From Megamonas sp. UBA1799 (GTDB lineage Bacteria; Bacillota; Negativicutes; Selenomonadales; Selenomonadaceae): DNA of 23,715 bases. Shown one piece after another: positions 6,925 to 14,785 of this stretch (position 1 is the stretch's first letter; the number at the start of each line of letters is the position of its first letter). The stretch covers positions 6,744 to 30,458 of the forward strand of contig DCFR01000006.1 in the NCBI GenBank assembly GCA_002319815.1. The letters are read 5' to 3'. Under the pieces are notes generated by a model, which saw nothing but the letters and a program-made list of their open reading frames with translations, searched no databases and had not been told where the DNA came from. The translations under genes and the position numbers were made by a program.

Positions 6925-8379
6925 TCATGCATTGTCTAGGCCTTTGGCTTTATTCCAAAGTGTATCTAATTGAACCAGATCATACTCTTTCCAAGGTCGT
7001 CCAGCCTTTTTTATCTGTTGTTCTACATAAGAAAAACGGCGATGAAACTTCTGATTAGCAGCCATTAAAGCCAGCTCGGCATCCACTCCCAAAAAACGAG
7101 AAAGATTGACCAGCGCAAACAAGACATCGCCAAATTCCTCTGTAATATGCACCGCATTTTTTTCGCTGACCGCTTCCTTTAATTCGGCCAGTTCTTCTGC
7201 ACATTTTTCCCAGACAGGCGCTGTTTCCTGCCAGTCAAATCCGACTTTAGATGCTTTTTTTTGCAATTTTTCTGCTGCGGCCAGCGCCGGCAAATCCTTG
7301 GGGACACCGTCAAGCGCTGAAATCCGCTCCGGTTTCTCCAGTTTTTTGATTGCTTCCCAGTTCAGCATGACCTCGCCGGCATCGGCTACCTGCACATCAC
7401 CAAAAATATGAGGATGCCGACGGATTAATTTTTCCGTAATACCGTTGACAACATCCTGCATGGAAAATCCGCCGGCTTCCTCTGCCATCCGTGCATGAAA
7501 CACAATCTGCAGCAGCAAATCACCGAGTTCTTCGCACAAAAGCTCCGAATCTTTTAGATCAATGGCCTCAATCACTTCATATACTTCTTCTATAAGATTG
7601 CGCCGCAAACTTTCATGCGACTGTGCAATATCCCAAGGACAGCCGCCTGGCGAACGCAGCGTGCGCATCACATCCGTCAGCGGCTCCAGGCTGAAGGTCT
7701 CGCCTCTGCGCACCGGCGGCACATAAAGGCTCGTCAGGTGATCGATATCCGGCTGACGATCCAGTTCAAACAAAGGAATCGTCCGAATGCTCTCATCCGG
7801 CAAACCAAGATTATGCACATAAACGACTTCATACTCGTCCGGCAGATATTCCATCAGATTCAGTTTCGTTTCAGAAGCAATGGCTTCGTTATAAACCTGC
7901 GTAACAATGAGGCCGGTTGGCAGATCAACCGGCAAACGGTTAATATCCGACGCATCGGCAATGGTCAGCCCGGCAATAGGATCCAGCCCCAGTCTTGTAT
8001 AGAGGATCTCAACAAAACTCATGCCCGGCAGAATTGTCAACGGCACACCGGCCCGGACTGCCTGTTCCCGCAGCAGCACAACCGTGCGCTCTGCCACCAA
8101 CGGACTGCCGGGAACCACATACACCAGTTCTTCCCCTGCCTGTGCCCGCTGCACCAGGTTATCGGCAATCCCCCGATAAAGCGCCTCAAAATTTTCCGCC
8201 TGTTCATAAAGCGCATCATAAGAAGCAAACTTGACTTTGCGCCGTTTGAGTTCGGCAACCGTTGGATGTTTGGCCGTACGCAGGAGTAAAACCGGCGCCG
8301 TGCGCATGGTCTCCCATGCCTCCATGGTAATCAGCCCGAAATCCCCTGGTCCCAGACCGGCTACTGTAATCTTTCCCAT
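6925..8379 (-). CDS. mazG: tetrapyrrole-methylase/MazG fusion protein (YabN-like)
   Basis: This 484-residue protein has two parts. The N-terminal part (about 1-215) is a tetrapyrrole (corrin/porphyrin) methylase fold: MGKITVAGLGPGDFGLITMEA, YVVPGSPLVAERTV, ILPGMSFVE. The C-terminal part holds the MazG nucleotide pyrophosphohydrolase: RSPGGCPWDIAQSHESLRRN, then EEVYEVIEAID and EELGDLLLQIVFHA, which carry the metal-binding ExxE...ExxD residues. A second copy (EELAELKEA, EEFGDVLFALVN) follows. MazG hydrolyses NTPs and aberrant nucleotides; the role of the methylase domain is unclear. Architecture and length match Bacillus YabN. The ATG at 8379 lies 3 bases after the mfd stop codon, so translation is coupled. 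The upstream ribosome site (GGAAG) is weak. Confidence 0.93.
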   Translation of the reverse strand: MGKITVAGLGPGDFGLITMEAWETMRTAPVLLLRTAKHPTVAELKRRKVKFASYDALYEQAENFEALYRGIADNLVQRAQAGEELVYVVPGSPLVAERTVVLLREQAVRAGVPLTILPGMSFVEILYTRLGLDPIAGLTIADASDINRLPVDLPTGLIVTQVYNEAIASETKLNLMEYLPDEYEVVYVHNLGLPDESIRTIPLFELDRQPDIDHLTSLYVPPVRRGETFSLEPLTDVMRTLRSPGGCPWDIAQSHESLRRNLIEEVYEVIEAIDLKDSELLCEELGDLLLQIVFHARMAEEAGGFSMQDVVNGITEKLIRRHPHIFGDVQVADAGEVMLNWEAIKKLEKPERISALDGVPKDLPALAAAEKLQKKASKVGFDWQETAPVWEKCAEELAELKEAVSEKNAVHITEEFGDVLFALVNLSRFLGVDAELALMAANQKFHRRFSYVEQQIKKAGRPWKEYDLVQLDTLWNKAKGLDNA

Positions 8380-8382
8380 AGA

Positions 8383-11300
8383 TTATCTGCTTCCCTTCTT
8401 TTCCGCAGCGGTCGTTTCTTCACCGGCCAGCTGCTGCATCAGCATTAAAATAAAGTGCAAAATATCTTTTTTATGCGACGCTGCCAGCTTCAGCCGCATA
8501 AGCTGCTGCAAGGGCAGCAGACGCAGGGCGGCGCCAAAGCGCCCCTTGAGCTGTACCAGACTGTCCGGCGCAATATCCGGGTGCGGCAAAAATGTAATTT
8601 CTAAAACTGCCGGCTTTTCAATAATGGATTTGATCCCCAACCGGCGGGCATAGTTTTTAATCCGGGCAGCATCCAAAAGACGCAGCACCGGCTTCGTTGG
8701 CTCGCCAAAACGATCAATAAGTTCATCGATCAGCGTCCCCAATTGATCTTCGCGGCGAATCGCCGCAATCCGCTGGTACACTTCAATTTTATGCATGGCA
8801 TCATCAATATAGCCGCCGTCAATATAGGCTTCAGCCTGCACCTCAATCACCGGCTCCGGAATTTCTTCAACCGGTTTTCCTGTCCGGATAGCCTGTACCG
8901 CTTCTTCCAGCAAACGGCAGTACATCTCAAAGCCAACGCTGGCAATATGACCATGCTGCTGCGATCCCAATAAATTGCCTGCGCCGCGAATCTCCAGATC
9001 CCGCATGGCAATCTTGAACCCAGCTCCCAGTTCGGCAAACTCTTTCATGGCCTGCAGCCGCTTTTCCGCGGTTTCCGTCAGCACTTTATCCGCCTGATAC
9101 ACAAAATAAGCAAACGCCATATGATTGGAACGCCCAACGCGTCCACGCATCTGATATAGCTGTGACAAGCCAAAATAATCCGCATTATAGACAATAATGG
9201 TATTCGCATTGGCAACATCGAGACCATTCTCAACAATACTTGTCGCCAGCAGAATATCATACCTGCCTTCGTAAAACTCAACCATAACCCGTTCCAGAAT
9301 CTCTTCCGGCATTTGCCCGTGAGCCGTCTGAATACGCGCCTCCGGCACGATTTCTTCTAAATGACGCCGCATCTTATCAATTGTCTCAATCCGATTGTAA
9401 ATAAAATAAATCTGCCCGCCGCGCTTAATTTCCCGCCGAATCGCGCTGGCCATAATGCCGTCATTTGCCTCAATCACATACGTCTGGATAGGAAAGCGTT
9501 CCGCCGGCGGCGTTTCAATAATACTCATATCCCGCGCACCTACCAGAGACATATGCAGAGTGCGGGGAATGGGTGTAGCGCTAAGCGTCAGCACATCGAT
9601 GCCGGCAGATATTTTTTTGATCTTTTCTTTTTGCTTTACTCCAAAACGCTGTTCCTCATCGACAACCAGCAAACCCAGATCCTTGAATTTCAACTTCCGC
9701 TGATTGAGCAGCGCATGCGTACCAATCAGAATATCTACCTGCCCGAGCTCCGTGCGGGCAATCGTTTCTTTTTGTTCCTTGGCCGTGCGAAAACGGCAGA
9801 TCACATCCACTACCGGACCAAAATTCAGGAAGCGCGCGGTAAACGTCTGGTAATGCTGCTGCGCCAGCACCGTTGTCGGCACCAAAACCGCCACTTGCTT
9901 ACCGCTCATAACTGCCTTGAAGGCAGCCCGGATTGCAACTTCTGTCTTGCCAAAACCGACATCACCGCACAGCAAACGATCCATCGGCAGCGTTTTTTCC
10001 ATATCCGCTTTGATATCTTTGACCGCCGACAACTGATCCGGCGTTTCCTCATAGGGAAACGCCTCCTCAAACTCCTTTTGCCAGGGAGTATCCGGCGGAT
10101 AAGCAAAGCCTTCGGCACTGCGGCGTCTGGCATAGAGCGCAATCAGCTCCTTGGCAATATCTTCTACCGAAGCGCGCGCCCGCGCCTTGGCTTTGGCCCA
10201 CTCGGTGCCGCCCATACGGTGCAGCCGCGGCACTTCGCCCTCGGAACCGATATATTTCTGCAGCAGCTGCACCTGATCCGTCGGCACAAAAAGTTTATCG
10301 TCGCCGCCATACTTAATATGCAGGTAATCGCGGTGCACGCCGCCGACTTCAAGCGTTTCAACCCCCAAGTACTTGCCGATACCATGATTCACATGCACCA
10401 CATAATCCCCAACATGAATATCGCGGAAATGGGTGATTTGTTCCCCTTTTGGCACCGAGGCCCGCAGCTTTTTCTTCTGCCGTCCGAAAATATCCTTTTC
10501 CGTAACTACGACCAGCCGGATGTCCGGCAGCTCAAAACCATTCAGCAAAGTACCTTCTGATACCATCACCATGCCGTCCCGCAGCTTTTCCGGATGCTTT
10601 TCATAAACCGACGGCAGACGGTGCCGGGCCAGGATTTCCCGCATAGAAGCCGCTTTTGACGCATCCCCCATGAGCATCAGCAACGGGGACGACTGTTCCA
10701 GCCATCCCTGTATGTCGCCCGCCAGCAAATCAAACTGACGCTGGTACGGCGCTACGGCTTTGACCACAACACTCACAATGCTCTCCGGTTCCGCGCCGTG
10801 GATTTTTTGCAGCATCAGCGCTGTATAAATAATGTTATTTTGCGCCGCGCCGCCTACCAAATCTTCCCAACTGAAAATATGAGACCGAATGGCCGGATTT
10901 TCCTTGACCCCTTTCAATATCTGCTCGCGGATCCGCATCGGCTCATCAAAAATAACCGCTCCGGCCCCATCCATATAAGACAAGAAAAGCGCCGGCCGGC
11001 CGGCTTCATCGGTACTGGCCAGCGGCAATACGCTGACATCCCCGATATTGCGTACCGAAAGTTTGGTATCCAGTGCGAATTCACGCAGCGAATCCACTTC
11101 ATCATCAAAAAACTCAACGCGAATCGGCAGCAAAGCATTGATTGGGAAAAAATCAACAATCCCGCCGCGAGCGCTGAACTGGCCCATCTGTTCCACTTCC
11201 GCCGCCCGTTGATACCCCAGCTGAACCAAGCGCGCCAGAAGGGCTTCCCGCTCCATTTTATCGCCCAACGACAGATGCAGGCTCAGCCGCTCAAATTCTT

Positions 11301-11697
11301 GCCGGGAGATGCCCTTTTGCACCGCGGCGGCGGCCGTTGCCAACACGACGACCGGTTCCCGCCGCATCAGCCGCCCCAATACATCCATACGCCTGGCAGA
11401 CAGCTCTACGCTTTTTGCCGCCGCGGAAAAAGTCATAATATCCAGCTCTGGCAGTTCAACAACCGGAACTCCCGGCAGCAGCGACGCCATATCCTCCTGC
11501 CACTCGGCCAGCGTCTCATGATCATGAACCACAATCACCAGCGGCCGCGGCGACGCATCATACGCCGCGGCAAATACCGCATGTTTCTGGGAACCTGCCA
11601 GACCGTATACAAAACTCTGGGCCTGCTTTTTGGCAAAACAGCTGCCGATCTGCGCCACGGAGTGATCCTGCCGCATCGCGGCAAATAGTGCCTTCAT
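8383..11697 (-). CDS. mfd: transcription-repair coupling factor Mfd
   Basis: Mfd removes RNA polymerase stalled at DNA lesions and recruits UvrA for nucleotide excision repair. The 1104-residue protein has the UvrB-homology N-terminal domains and the CarD-like polymerase-interaction domain at about 430-500 (GDYVVHVNHGIGKYLGVE). The RecG-like translocase follows, with Walker A GDVGFGKTEVAIRAAF near 580 and the DEEQ box DEEQRFGVKQKEK near 680. Later motifs are LSATPIPRTLHMSL, GRVGRSNHMAFAYF and RDLEIRGAGNLLG, and the TRCF C-terminal domain follows. A GTG at 11718 is in frame, but the ATG at 11697 with AAGGTG 5 bases ahead is better. A strong promoter and a roughly 100-base leader with hairpins precede it; mazG follows after 3 bases. 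Length is near the usual 1150. Confidence 0.98.
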   Translation of the reverse strand: MKALFAAMRQDHSVAQIGSCFAKKQAQSFVYGLAGSQKHAVFAAAYDASPRPLVIVVHDHETLAEWQEDMASLLPGVPVVELPELDIMTFSAAAKSVELSARRMDVLGRLMRREPVVVLATAAAAVQKGISRQEFERLSLHLSLGDKMEREALLARLVQLGYQRAAEVEQMGQFSARGGIVDFFPINALLPIRVEFFDDEVDSLREFALDTKLSVRNIGDVSVLPLASTDEAGRPALFLSYMDGAGAVIFDEPMRIREQILKGVKENPAIRSHIFSWEDLVGGAAQNNIIYTALMLQKIHGAEPESIVSVVVKAVAPYQRQFDLLAGDIQGWLEQSSPLLMLMGDASKAASMREILARHRLPSVYEKHPEKLRDGMVMVSEGTLLNGFELPDIRLVVVTEKDIFGRQKKKLRASVPKGEQITHFRDIHVGDYVVHVNHGIGKYLGVETLEVGGVHRDYLHIKYGGDDKLFVPTDQVQLLQKYIGSEGEVPRLHRMGGTEWAKAKARARASVEDIAKELIALYARRRSAEGFAYPPDTPWQKEFEEAFPYEETPDQLSAVKDIKADMEKTLPMDRLLCGDVGFGKTEVAIRAAFKAVMSGKQVAVLVPTTVLAQQHYQTFTARFLNFGPVVDVICRFRTAKEQKETIARTELGQVDILIGTHALLNQRKLKFKDLGLLVVDEEQRFGVKQKEKIKKISAGIDVLTLSATPIPRTLHMSLVGARDMSIIETPPAERFPIQTYVIEANDGIMASAIRREIKRGGQIYFIYNRIETIDKMRRHLEEIVPEARIQTAHGQMPEEILERVMVEFYEGRYDILLATSIVENGLDVANANTIIVYNADYFGLSQLYQMRGRVGRSNHMAFAYFVYQADKVLTETAEKRLQAMKEFAELGAGFKIAMRDLEIRGAGNLLGSQQHGHIASVGFEMYCRLLEEAVQAIRTGKPVEEIPEPVIEVQAEAYIDGGYIDDAMHKIEVYQRIAAIRREDQLGTLIDELIDRFGEPTKPVLRLLDAARIKNYARRLGIKSIIEKPAVLEITFLPHPDIAPDSLVQLKGRFGAALRLLPLQQLMRLKLAASHKKDILHFILMLMQQLAGEETTAAEKKGSR

Positions 11698-11725
11698 CTT
11701 CTCACCTTGTCCAATCACACCAAAA

Positions 11726-11760
11726 GGGACTGTCAGTCCCCCATGAGCACTGATAGTCCC
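11726..11760 (-). promoter_or_regulatory. hairpin pair in the mfd leader (possible attenuator)
   Basis: On the minus strand a perfect hairpin GGGACTGACAGTCCC (11726-11740) is followed by TTTT. Another GGGACT (11755-11760) lies just upstream and could compete for the same AGTCCC arm. The structure lies between the mfd promoter and its Shine-Dalgarno sequence. The stem is only 6 bp and the T-run is short, so efficient termination is doubtful. Confidence 0.4.
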
Positions 11761-11805
11761 GTCAAATGCTGTGCTATTTTTTTACAACAAATTAAGCCAC
11801 GTATC

Positions 11806-11835
11806 ATTATAGCGCCATCACACCGAAAACGTCAA
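11806..11835 (-). promoter_or_regulatory. promoter of mfd-mazG
   Basis: The minus strand reads TTGACG (11830-11835), an 18-base spacer, then TATAAT (11806-11811). Eleven of twelve consensus bases match. It gives an mfd leader of about 100 bases. Confidence 0.82.
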
Positions 11836-11887
11836 CGAATAAATCCAGATGCCGGCTTGCCGGCGGTAAAAACATCTGTTCTGTGAG

Positions 11888-11918
11888 AAAAGAAAAACTG
11901 CTGCCCTTCCGGCAACAG
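11888..11918 (-). terminator. intrinsic terminator after the multi-zinc-ribbon gene
   Basis: On the minus strand CTGTTGCC (11911-11918) pairs with GGCAGCAG (11898-11905), giving 8 bp with one G-U and a 5-base loop. TTTTTCTTTTC follows. It lies about 20 bases after the stop codon of the zinc-ribbon gene and separates it from mfd. Confidence 0.85.
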
Positions 11919-11938
11919 TCTGATGAGGTTCTCCGATC

Positions 11939-12562
11939 TTATTTTTTTCGCAGGCATTGCGGCAGCACCAGATCCATATCAAAACCACGGCCAATTCTCG
12001 CCAGATCCGCCGCACTCTCCGCTTTAAGTACCAAGCTGGCGCCGCAGTGGCAACAGGCCAACACAATCGAATTGCCCCGGATTTCAGCCGTTATATTCTG
12101 ACTGCCACAGGGACAGATAATATCACCCCGCTCGGCCATTTCATGGACACGGTTCACCGCCTCCAACAAAATTTGCTGTTTTTCAATGAAATTATGTCCA
12201 TCATTCGGATGCAGCGCCTCAAACTCAGCCTGATTAAACGCCAGCAATTCTTCAATGCGTCGCCGCCGGCCAATATATCCCAGTTCAAAATGGTCCTTGG
12301 TACAAAAGATTTTTTCCAGCTGCAGATGACGCAAATGTTTCAAAGAATAGACCGCCGTATTCCGAGTGCCACAAACCACGCAATCAATCGTCAGCTCCAG
12401 GTTTCGGCTGCCGCAGCGGACCACCACGGCCTGTTCATGCGCGCAGCTGCTGCAATGCAGCGCCCAGCGCTTACTGCCGGAAAAATAAGGAATATCATGA
12501 ACATGAATCTTACCACAGCGCTGACAGTAAAACGCCACGGAGCAAACCGTTTCAATGAGCAT
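11939..12562 (-). CDS. cysteine-rich multi-zinc-ribbon protein, function unknown
   Basis: I do not recognise a named family. The 207-residue protein has an N-terminal cysteine-rich half: C13-QR-C16, C37-SS-C40, C50 and C61-VV-C64. A helical middle (about 75-145) contains RRRRIEELLAFNQAEF and EKQQILLEAVNRVHEMAE. A C-terminal ribbon has C150-P-C152 and C171-H-C173. There are enough pairs for two or three zinc sites. There is no signal peptide or membrane helix, so it is probably cytoplasmic. The ATG at 12562 follows AAAGGAG at good spacing. It lies between the pyrG terminator and its own terminator, a single-gene unit, although I could not find a convincing promoter. The composition resembles that of nucleic-acid or ribosome-associated zinc-ribbon proteins, but nothing in the sequence proves that. 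Confidence 0.82.
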   Translation of the reverse strand: MLIETVCSVAFYCQRCGKIHVHDIPYFSGSKRWALHCSSCAHEQAVVVRCGSRNLELTIDCVVCGTRNTAVYSLKHLRHLQLEKIFCTKDHFELGYIGRRRRIEELLAFNQAEFEALHPNDGHNFIEKQQILLEAVNRVHEMAERGDIICPCGSQNITAEIRGNSIVLACCHCGASLVLKAESAADLARIGRGFDMDLVLPQCLRKK

Positions 12563-12645
12563 TTTGAATCTCCTTTCCCGGAAAATTTCTTTACTGGATT
12601 ATTTCGTGGTCAACTGGCAAAATCCTGCTAAGAAAAAGAAAATAA

Positions 12646-12694
12646 TATAAAAAAAGCAGCCAAAGGTACCATAAAAGATTGGTACCTTTGGCTG
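12646..12694 (-). terminator. strong intrinsic terminator after pyrG
   Basis: The arms 12681-12694 and 12657-12670 (CAGCCAAAGGTACC and its exact complement) form a 14-bp perfect stem with a 10-base loop. A run of T follows on the minus strand. It lies about 20 bases past the pyrG stop. It is the strongest terminator in the window together with the amt leader hairpin. Confidence 0.95.
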
Positions 12695-12712
12695 TAAAGC
12701 TGCTATAAAGAC

Positions 12713-14317
12713 CTATTTAATCTGCAATGCTGCGCCGATAAAATCACGAAATAGCGGATGTGGATTATTGGGCCGGGACTTAAGTTCAGGATGGAACTGC
12801 GATCCCACAAACCATGGATGATCCTTCACCTCAACCACTTCCACCAGACTGTCATCCGGCAGTGTACCGGCAATAACCATGCCTGCCTGTGTCAGCTGCT
12901 GACGATAAACATTATTGAACTCATAACGATGACGGTGACGCTCATGAATAAGCTCGGCACCATAAGCCGCCGCCGTATGCGTGCCCAGGCGGACTTTGCA
13001 TGGATACGATCCCAGCCGCATGGTGCCGCCCTTATCCTCCACATGCAGCTGCGAACGCATCAGATCAATTACCGGATGCGTTGTCTCGGCATTAAATTCC
13101 GTACTATGGGCATCGCTCATGCCGCATACGTGCCGGGCAAATTCAATAACGGCGCACTGCATGCCCAGACAAAGTCCCAAAAACGGAATCTGATGCTCAC
13201 GCGCATATTGGATGGCCCGGATTTTGCCCTCAATGCCGCGATCGCCAAAACCGCCCGGAACCAGAATGCCCTTGCAGCCGGCAAAAACCTCATCAAGATC
13301 GGTATCGTCAGCTTCGATCTCTTCCGAGTTAACCCAATGAATACGAACCTCCGTATCATTGGCAATACCCGCGTGATGCAACGCTTCCGTAACCGACATA
13401 TACGCATCCGGCAGCGCTACATATTTACCGACGACCGCAACCTTAACCCTTTTCGATGGATGATGAATCTTATAGACCATCTTTTCCCATTCTTCCATAT
13501 TCGCCGGAGAATAATCCATCTTCAGTTTCTCCAGGACAATGCGATCCAGCCCTTCCCGCTGCATCATCAACGGAACTTCATAAATAGTCGAAGCCGTACG
13601 GTTCTCAATCACTGCATTGACATCCACATCACAGAAAAGCGCCAGCTTTTCCTTCATTTCCTTGGAAAGCGGCTTTTCCGCCCGGCAAACCAGAATGTCC
13701 GGCTGAATACCGATACCGCGCAGCTCCTTAACGCTGTGCTGCGTCGGCTTTGTCTTAAGTTCGCCGGCAGCCGAAATATAAGGAACCAAAGTCACATGAA
13801 TATAAAGCACATCGTTTTTGCCAACTTCTTTTTTCACCTGACGAATAGCTTCAATAAAAGGCAGGCTTTCAATATCGCCGACCGTACCGCCGATCTCCGT
13901 GATGACCACATCGGCATCATCTGCCTTGGCGACATCGTAAACCCGCTGCTTAATCTCATTGGTGATGTGAGGAATGACCTGAACTGTGCTGCCCAGATAT
14001 TCGCCCTTGCGTTCCTTCGTAAGGACCGACCAATATACTTTTCCGGCCGTAATATTTGACATTTTTGTCAAATTAATATCAATAAAACGCTCATAATGCC
14101 CTAAATCGAGGTCGGTCTCAGCGCCATCGTCGGTTACAAAAACCTCGCCATGCTGATACGGGCTCATCGTTCCCGGATCAATATTAATATACGGATCAAA
14201 TTTCTGAATGGTAACTTTAATGCCTCGGCTTTTTAAGAGCCGGCCGAGTGATGCTGCGGTAATTCCCTTGCCCAGAGAAGATACTACGCCGCCGGTAACG
14301 AAAATATATTTTGCCAT
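12713..14317 (-). CDS. pyrG: CTP synthase
   Basis: CTP synthase converts UTP to CTP using ATP and glutamine, the last step of de novo pyrimidine nucleotide synthesis. The 534-residue protein has the N-terminal synthetase domain with MAKYIFVTGGVVSSLGKGITAASLG, DPYINIDPGTMSPYQHGEVFV and the conserved EIGGTVGDIESLPF. The C-terminal glutamine amidotransferase domain has GGFGDRG, FLGLCLGMQCAVIE (nucleophile Cys near 384) and FHPELKSRP. Length equals the family norm. An in-frame GTG at 14338 is rejected because AGGAGG lies inside that stretch, 7 bases before the ATG at 14317. It has its own promoter after rpoE. The GGG-rich start-site leader of the CTP-sensitive Bacillus pyrG attenuator is not seen here. 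Confidence 0.98.
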   Translation of the reverse strand: MAKYIFVTGGVVSSLGKGITAASLGRLLKSRGIKVTIQKFDPYINIDPGTMSPYQHGEVFVTDDGAETDLDLGHYERFIDINLTKMSNITAGKVYWSVLTKERKGEYLGSTVQVIPHITNEIKQRVYDVAKADDADVVITEIGGTVGDIESLPFIEAIRQVKKEVGKNDVLYIHVTLVPYISAAGELKTKPTQHSVKELRGIGIQPDILVCRAEKPLSKEMKEKLALFCDVDVNAVIENRTASTIYEVPLMMQREGLDRIVLEKLKMDYSPANMEEWEKMVYKIHHPSKRVKVAVVGKYVALPDAYMSVTEALHHAGIANDTEVRIHWVNSEEIEADDTDLDEVFAGCKGILVPGGFGDRGIEGKIRAIQYAREHQIPFLGLCLGMQCAVIEFARHVCGMSDAHSTEFNAETTHPVIDLMRSQLHVEDKGGTMRLGSYPCKVRLGTHTAAAYGAELIHERHRHRYEFNNVYRQQLTQAGMVIAGTLPDDSLVEVVEVKDHPWFVGSQFHPELKSRPNNPHPLFRDFIGAALQIK

Positions 14318-14361
14318 TTTACTGCCTCCTGCCCCCACTTGTCTGTATACACATAGGCTCT

Positions 14362-14390
14362 ATTGTATCGTTTTTCTGCTGGTCCGTCAA
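14362..14390 (-). promoter_or_regulatory. promoter of pyrG
   Basis: The minus strand reads TTGACG (14385-14390), a 17-base spacer, then TACAAT (14362-14367). Ten of twelve consensus bases match. The implied leader is only about 40 bases and has no terminator hairpin. Confidence 0.82.
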
Positions 14391-14404
14391 ACAAAAATTC
14401 CTGC

Positions 14405-14740
14405 TCAATCCTCCTGGATTCCTTCCAGAAGTTTCTCGCGGCGGCGGCTTGATTTCGACGCAGACGCTGCGGAAGTCTTGGCTGCAGCCGTCACATGCGT
14501 GCGCTTTACTTCCGGCGGATTCCACTCAGTCAGTCCCCACATACTCTTTCCCTCATAATGAAAACGGCTATCCATGTTGATCAGCGTATACACTTCGGAA
14601 ATTGCCTTTGGCAACGACTGCACCGGTTTACGCTTTTTCTCGATAACCTCCATCACCAGATCCTTATAATATATAGCTTTCCCAGCTTTTGATAATATAT
14701 AATAAGCTACGTCTACTTCTGAACTGTTCAAAAAATCCAA
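14405..14740 (-). CDS. rpoE: RNA polymerase delta subunit (HARE-HTH domain) with a short non-acidic tail
   Basis: The delta subunit is a Firmicutes-specific accessory factor that speeds RNA polymerase recycling and start-site selectivity. The 111-residue protein has the N-terminal HARE-HTH fold (VDVAYYILSKAGKAIYYKDLVMEVIEKK...AISEVYTLINMDSRFHYEGKSMWGLTEW). The family's C-terminal part is normally long and strongly acidic. Here it is about 40 residues, rich in Ala, Ser and Lys/Arg (TAAAKTSAASASKSSRRREK), with only a few acidic residues at the very end. The start is a TTG at 14740 with GAGAGGAG about 8 bases upstream. It lies 45 bases after argS and just before pyrG, as rpoE-pyrG are in Bacillus. 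The call rests on the domain and context. It could also be named a stand-alone HARE-HTH protein. Confidence 0.85.
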   Translation of the reverse strand: MDFLNSSEVDVAYYILSKAGKAIYYKDLVMEVIEKKRKPVQSLPKAISEVYTLINMDSRFHYEGKSMWGLTEWNPPEVKRTHVTAAAKTSAASASKSSRRREKLLEGIQED

Positions 14741-14785
14741 AGCAAAAACTCCTCTCGTCCTTTTATTTTCTATTTTTATTGCCGG

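Noticed and set aside
9361..10560. 399-codon open frame on the plus strand, and a 296-codon frame at 10798-11688
   Set aside because: Both are antisense to mfd, with biased composition and no recognisable domain.
11846..11878. CAGATG/CATCTG outer stem with a GCCGGC core upstream of mfd
   Set aside because: The arms are asymmetric with a large bulge, it lies upstream of the mfd promoter, and no T-run follows; no assignable role.
12758..14059. 433-codon open frame on the plus strand
   Set aside because: It lies entirely antisense to pyrG, has no family-like motifs and no ribosome site, and its His/Arg/Asn-rich composition is typical of a shadow frame.
14318..14361. CTP-sensitive pyrG attenuator as in Bacillus
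   Set aside because: The leader is too short, with no initial G-run at the expected start and no terminator hairpin.
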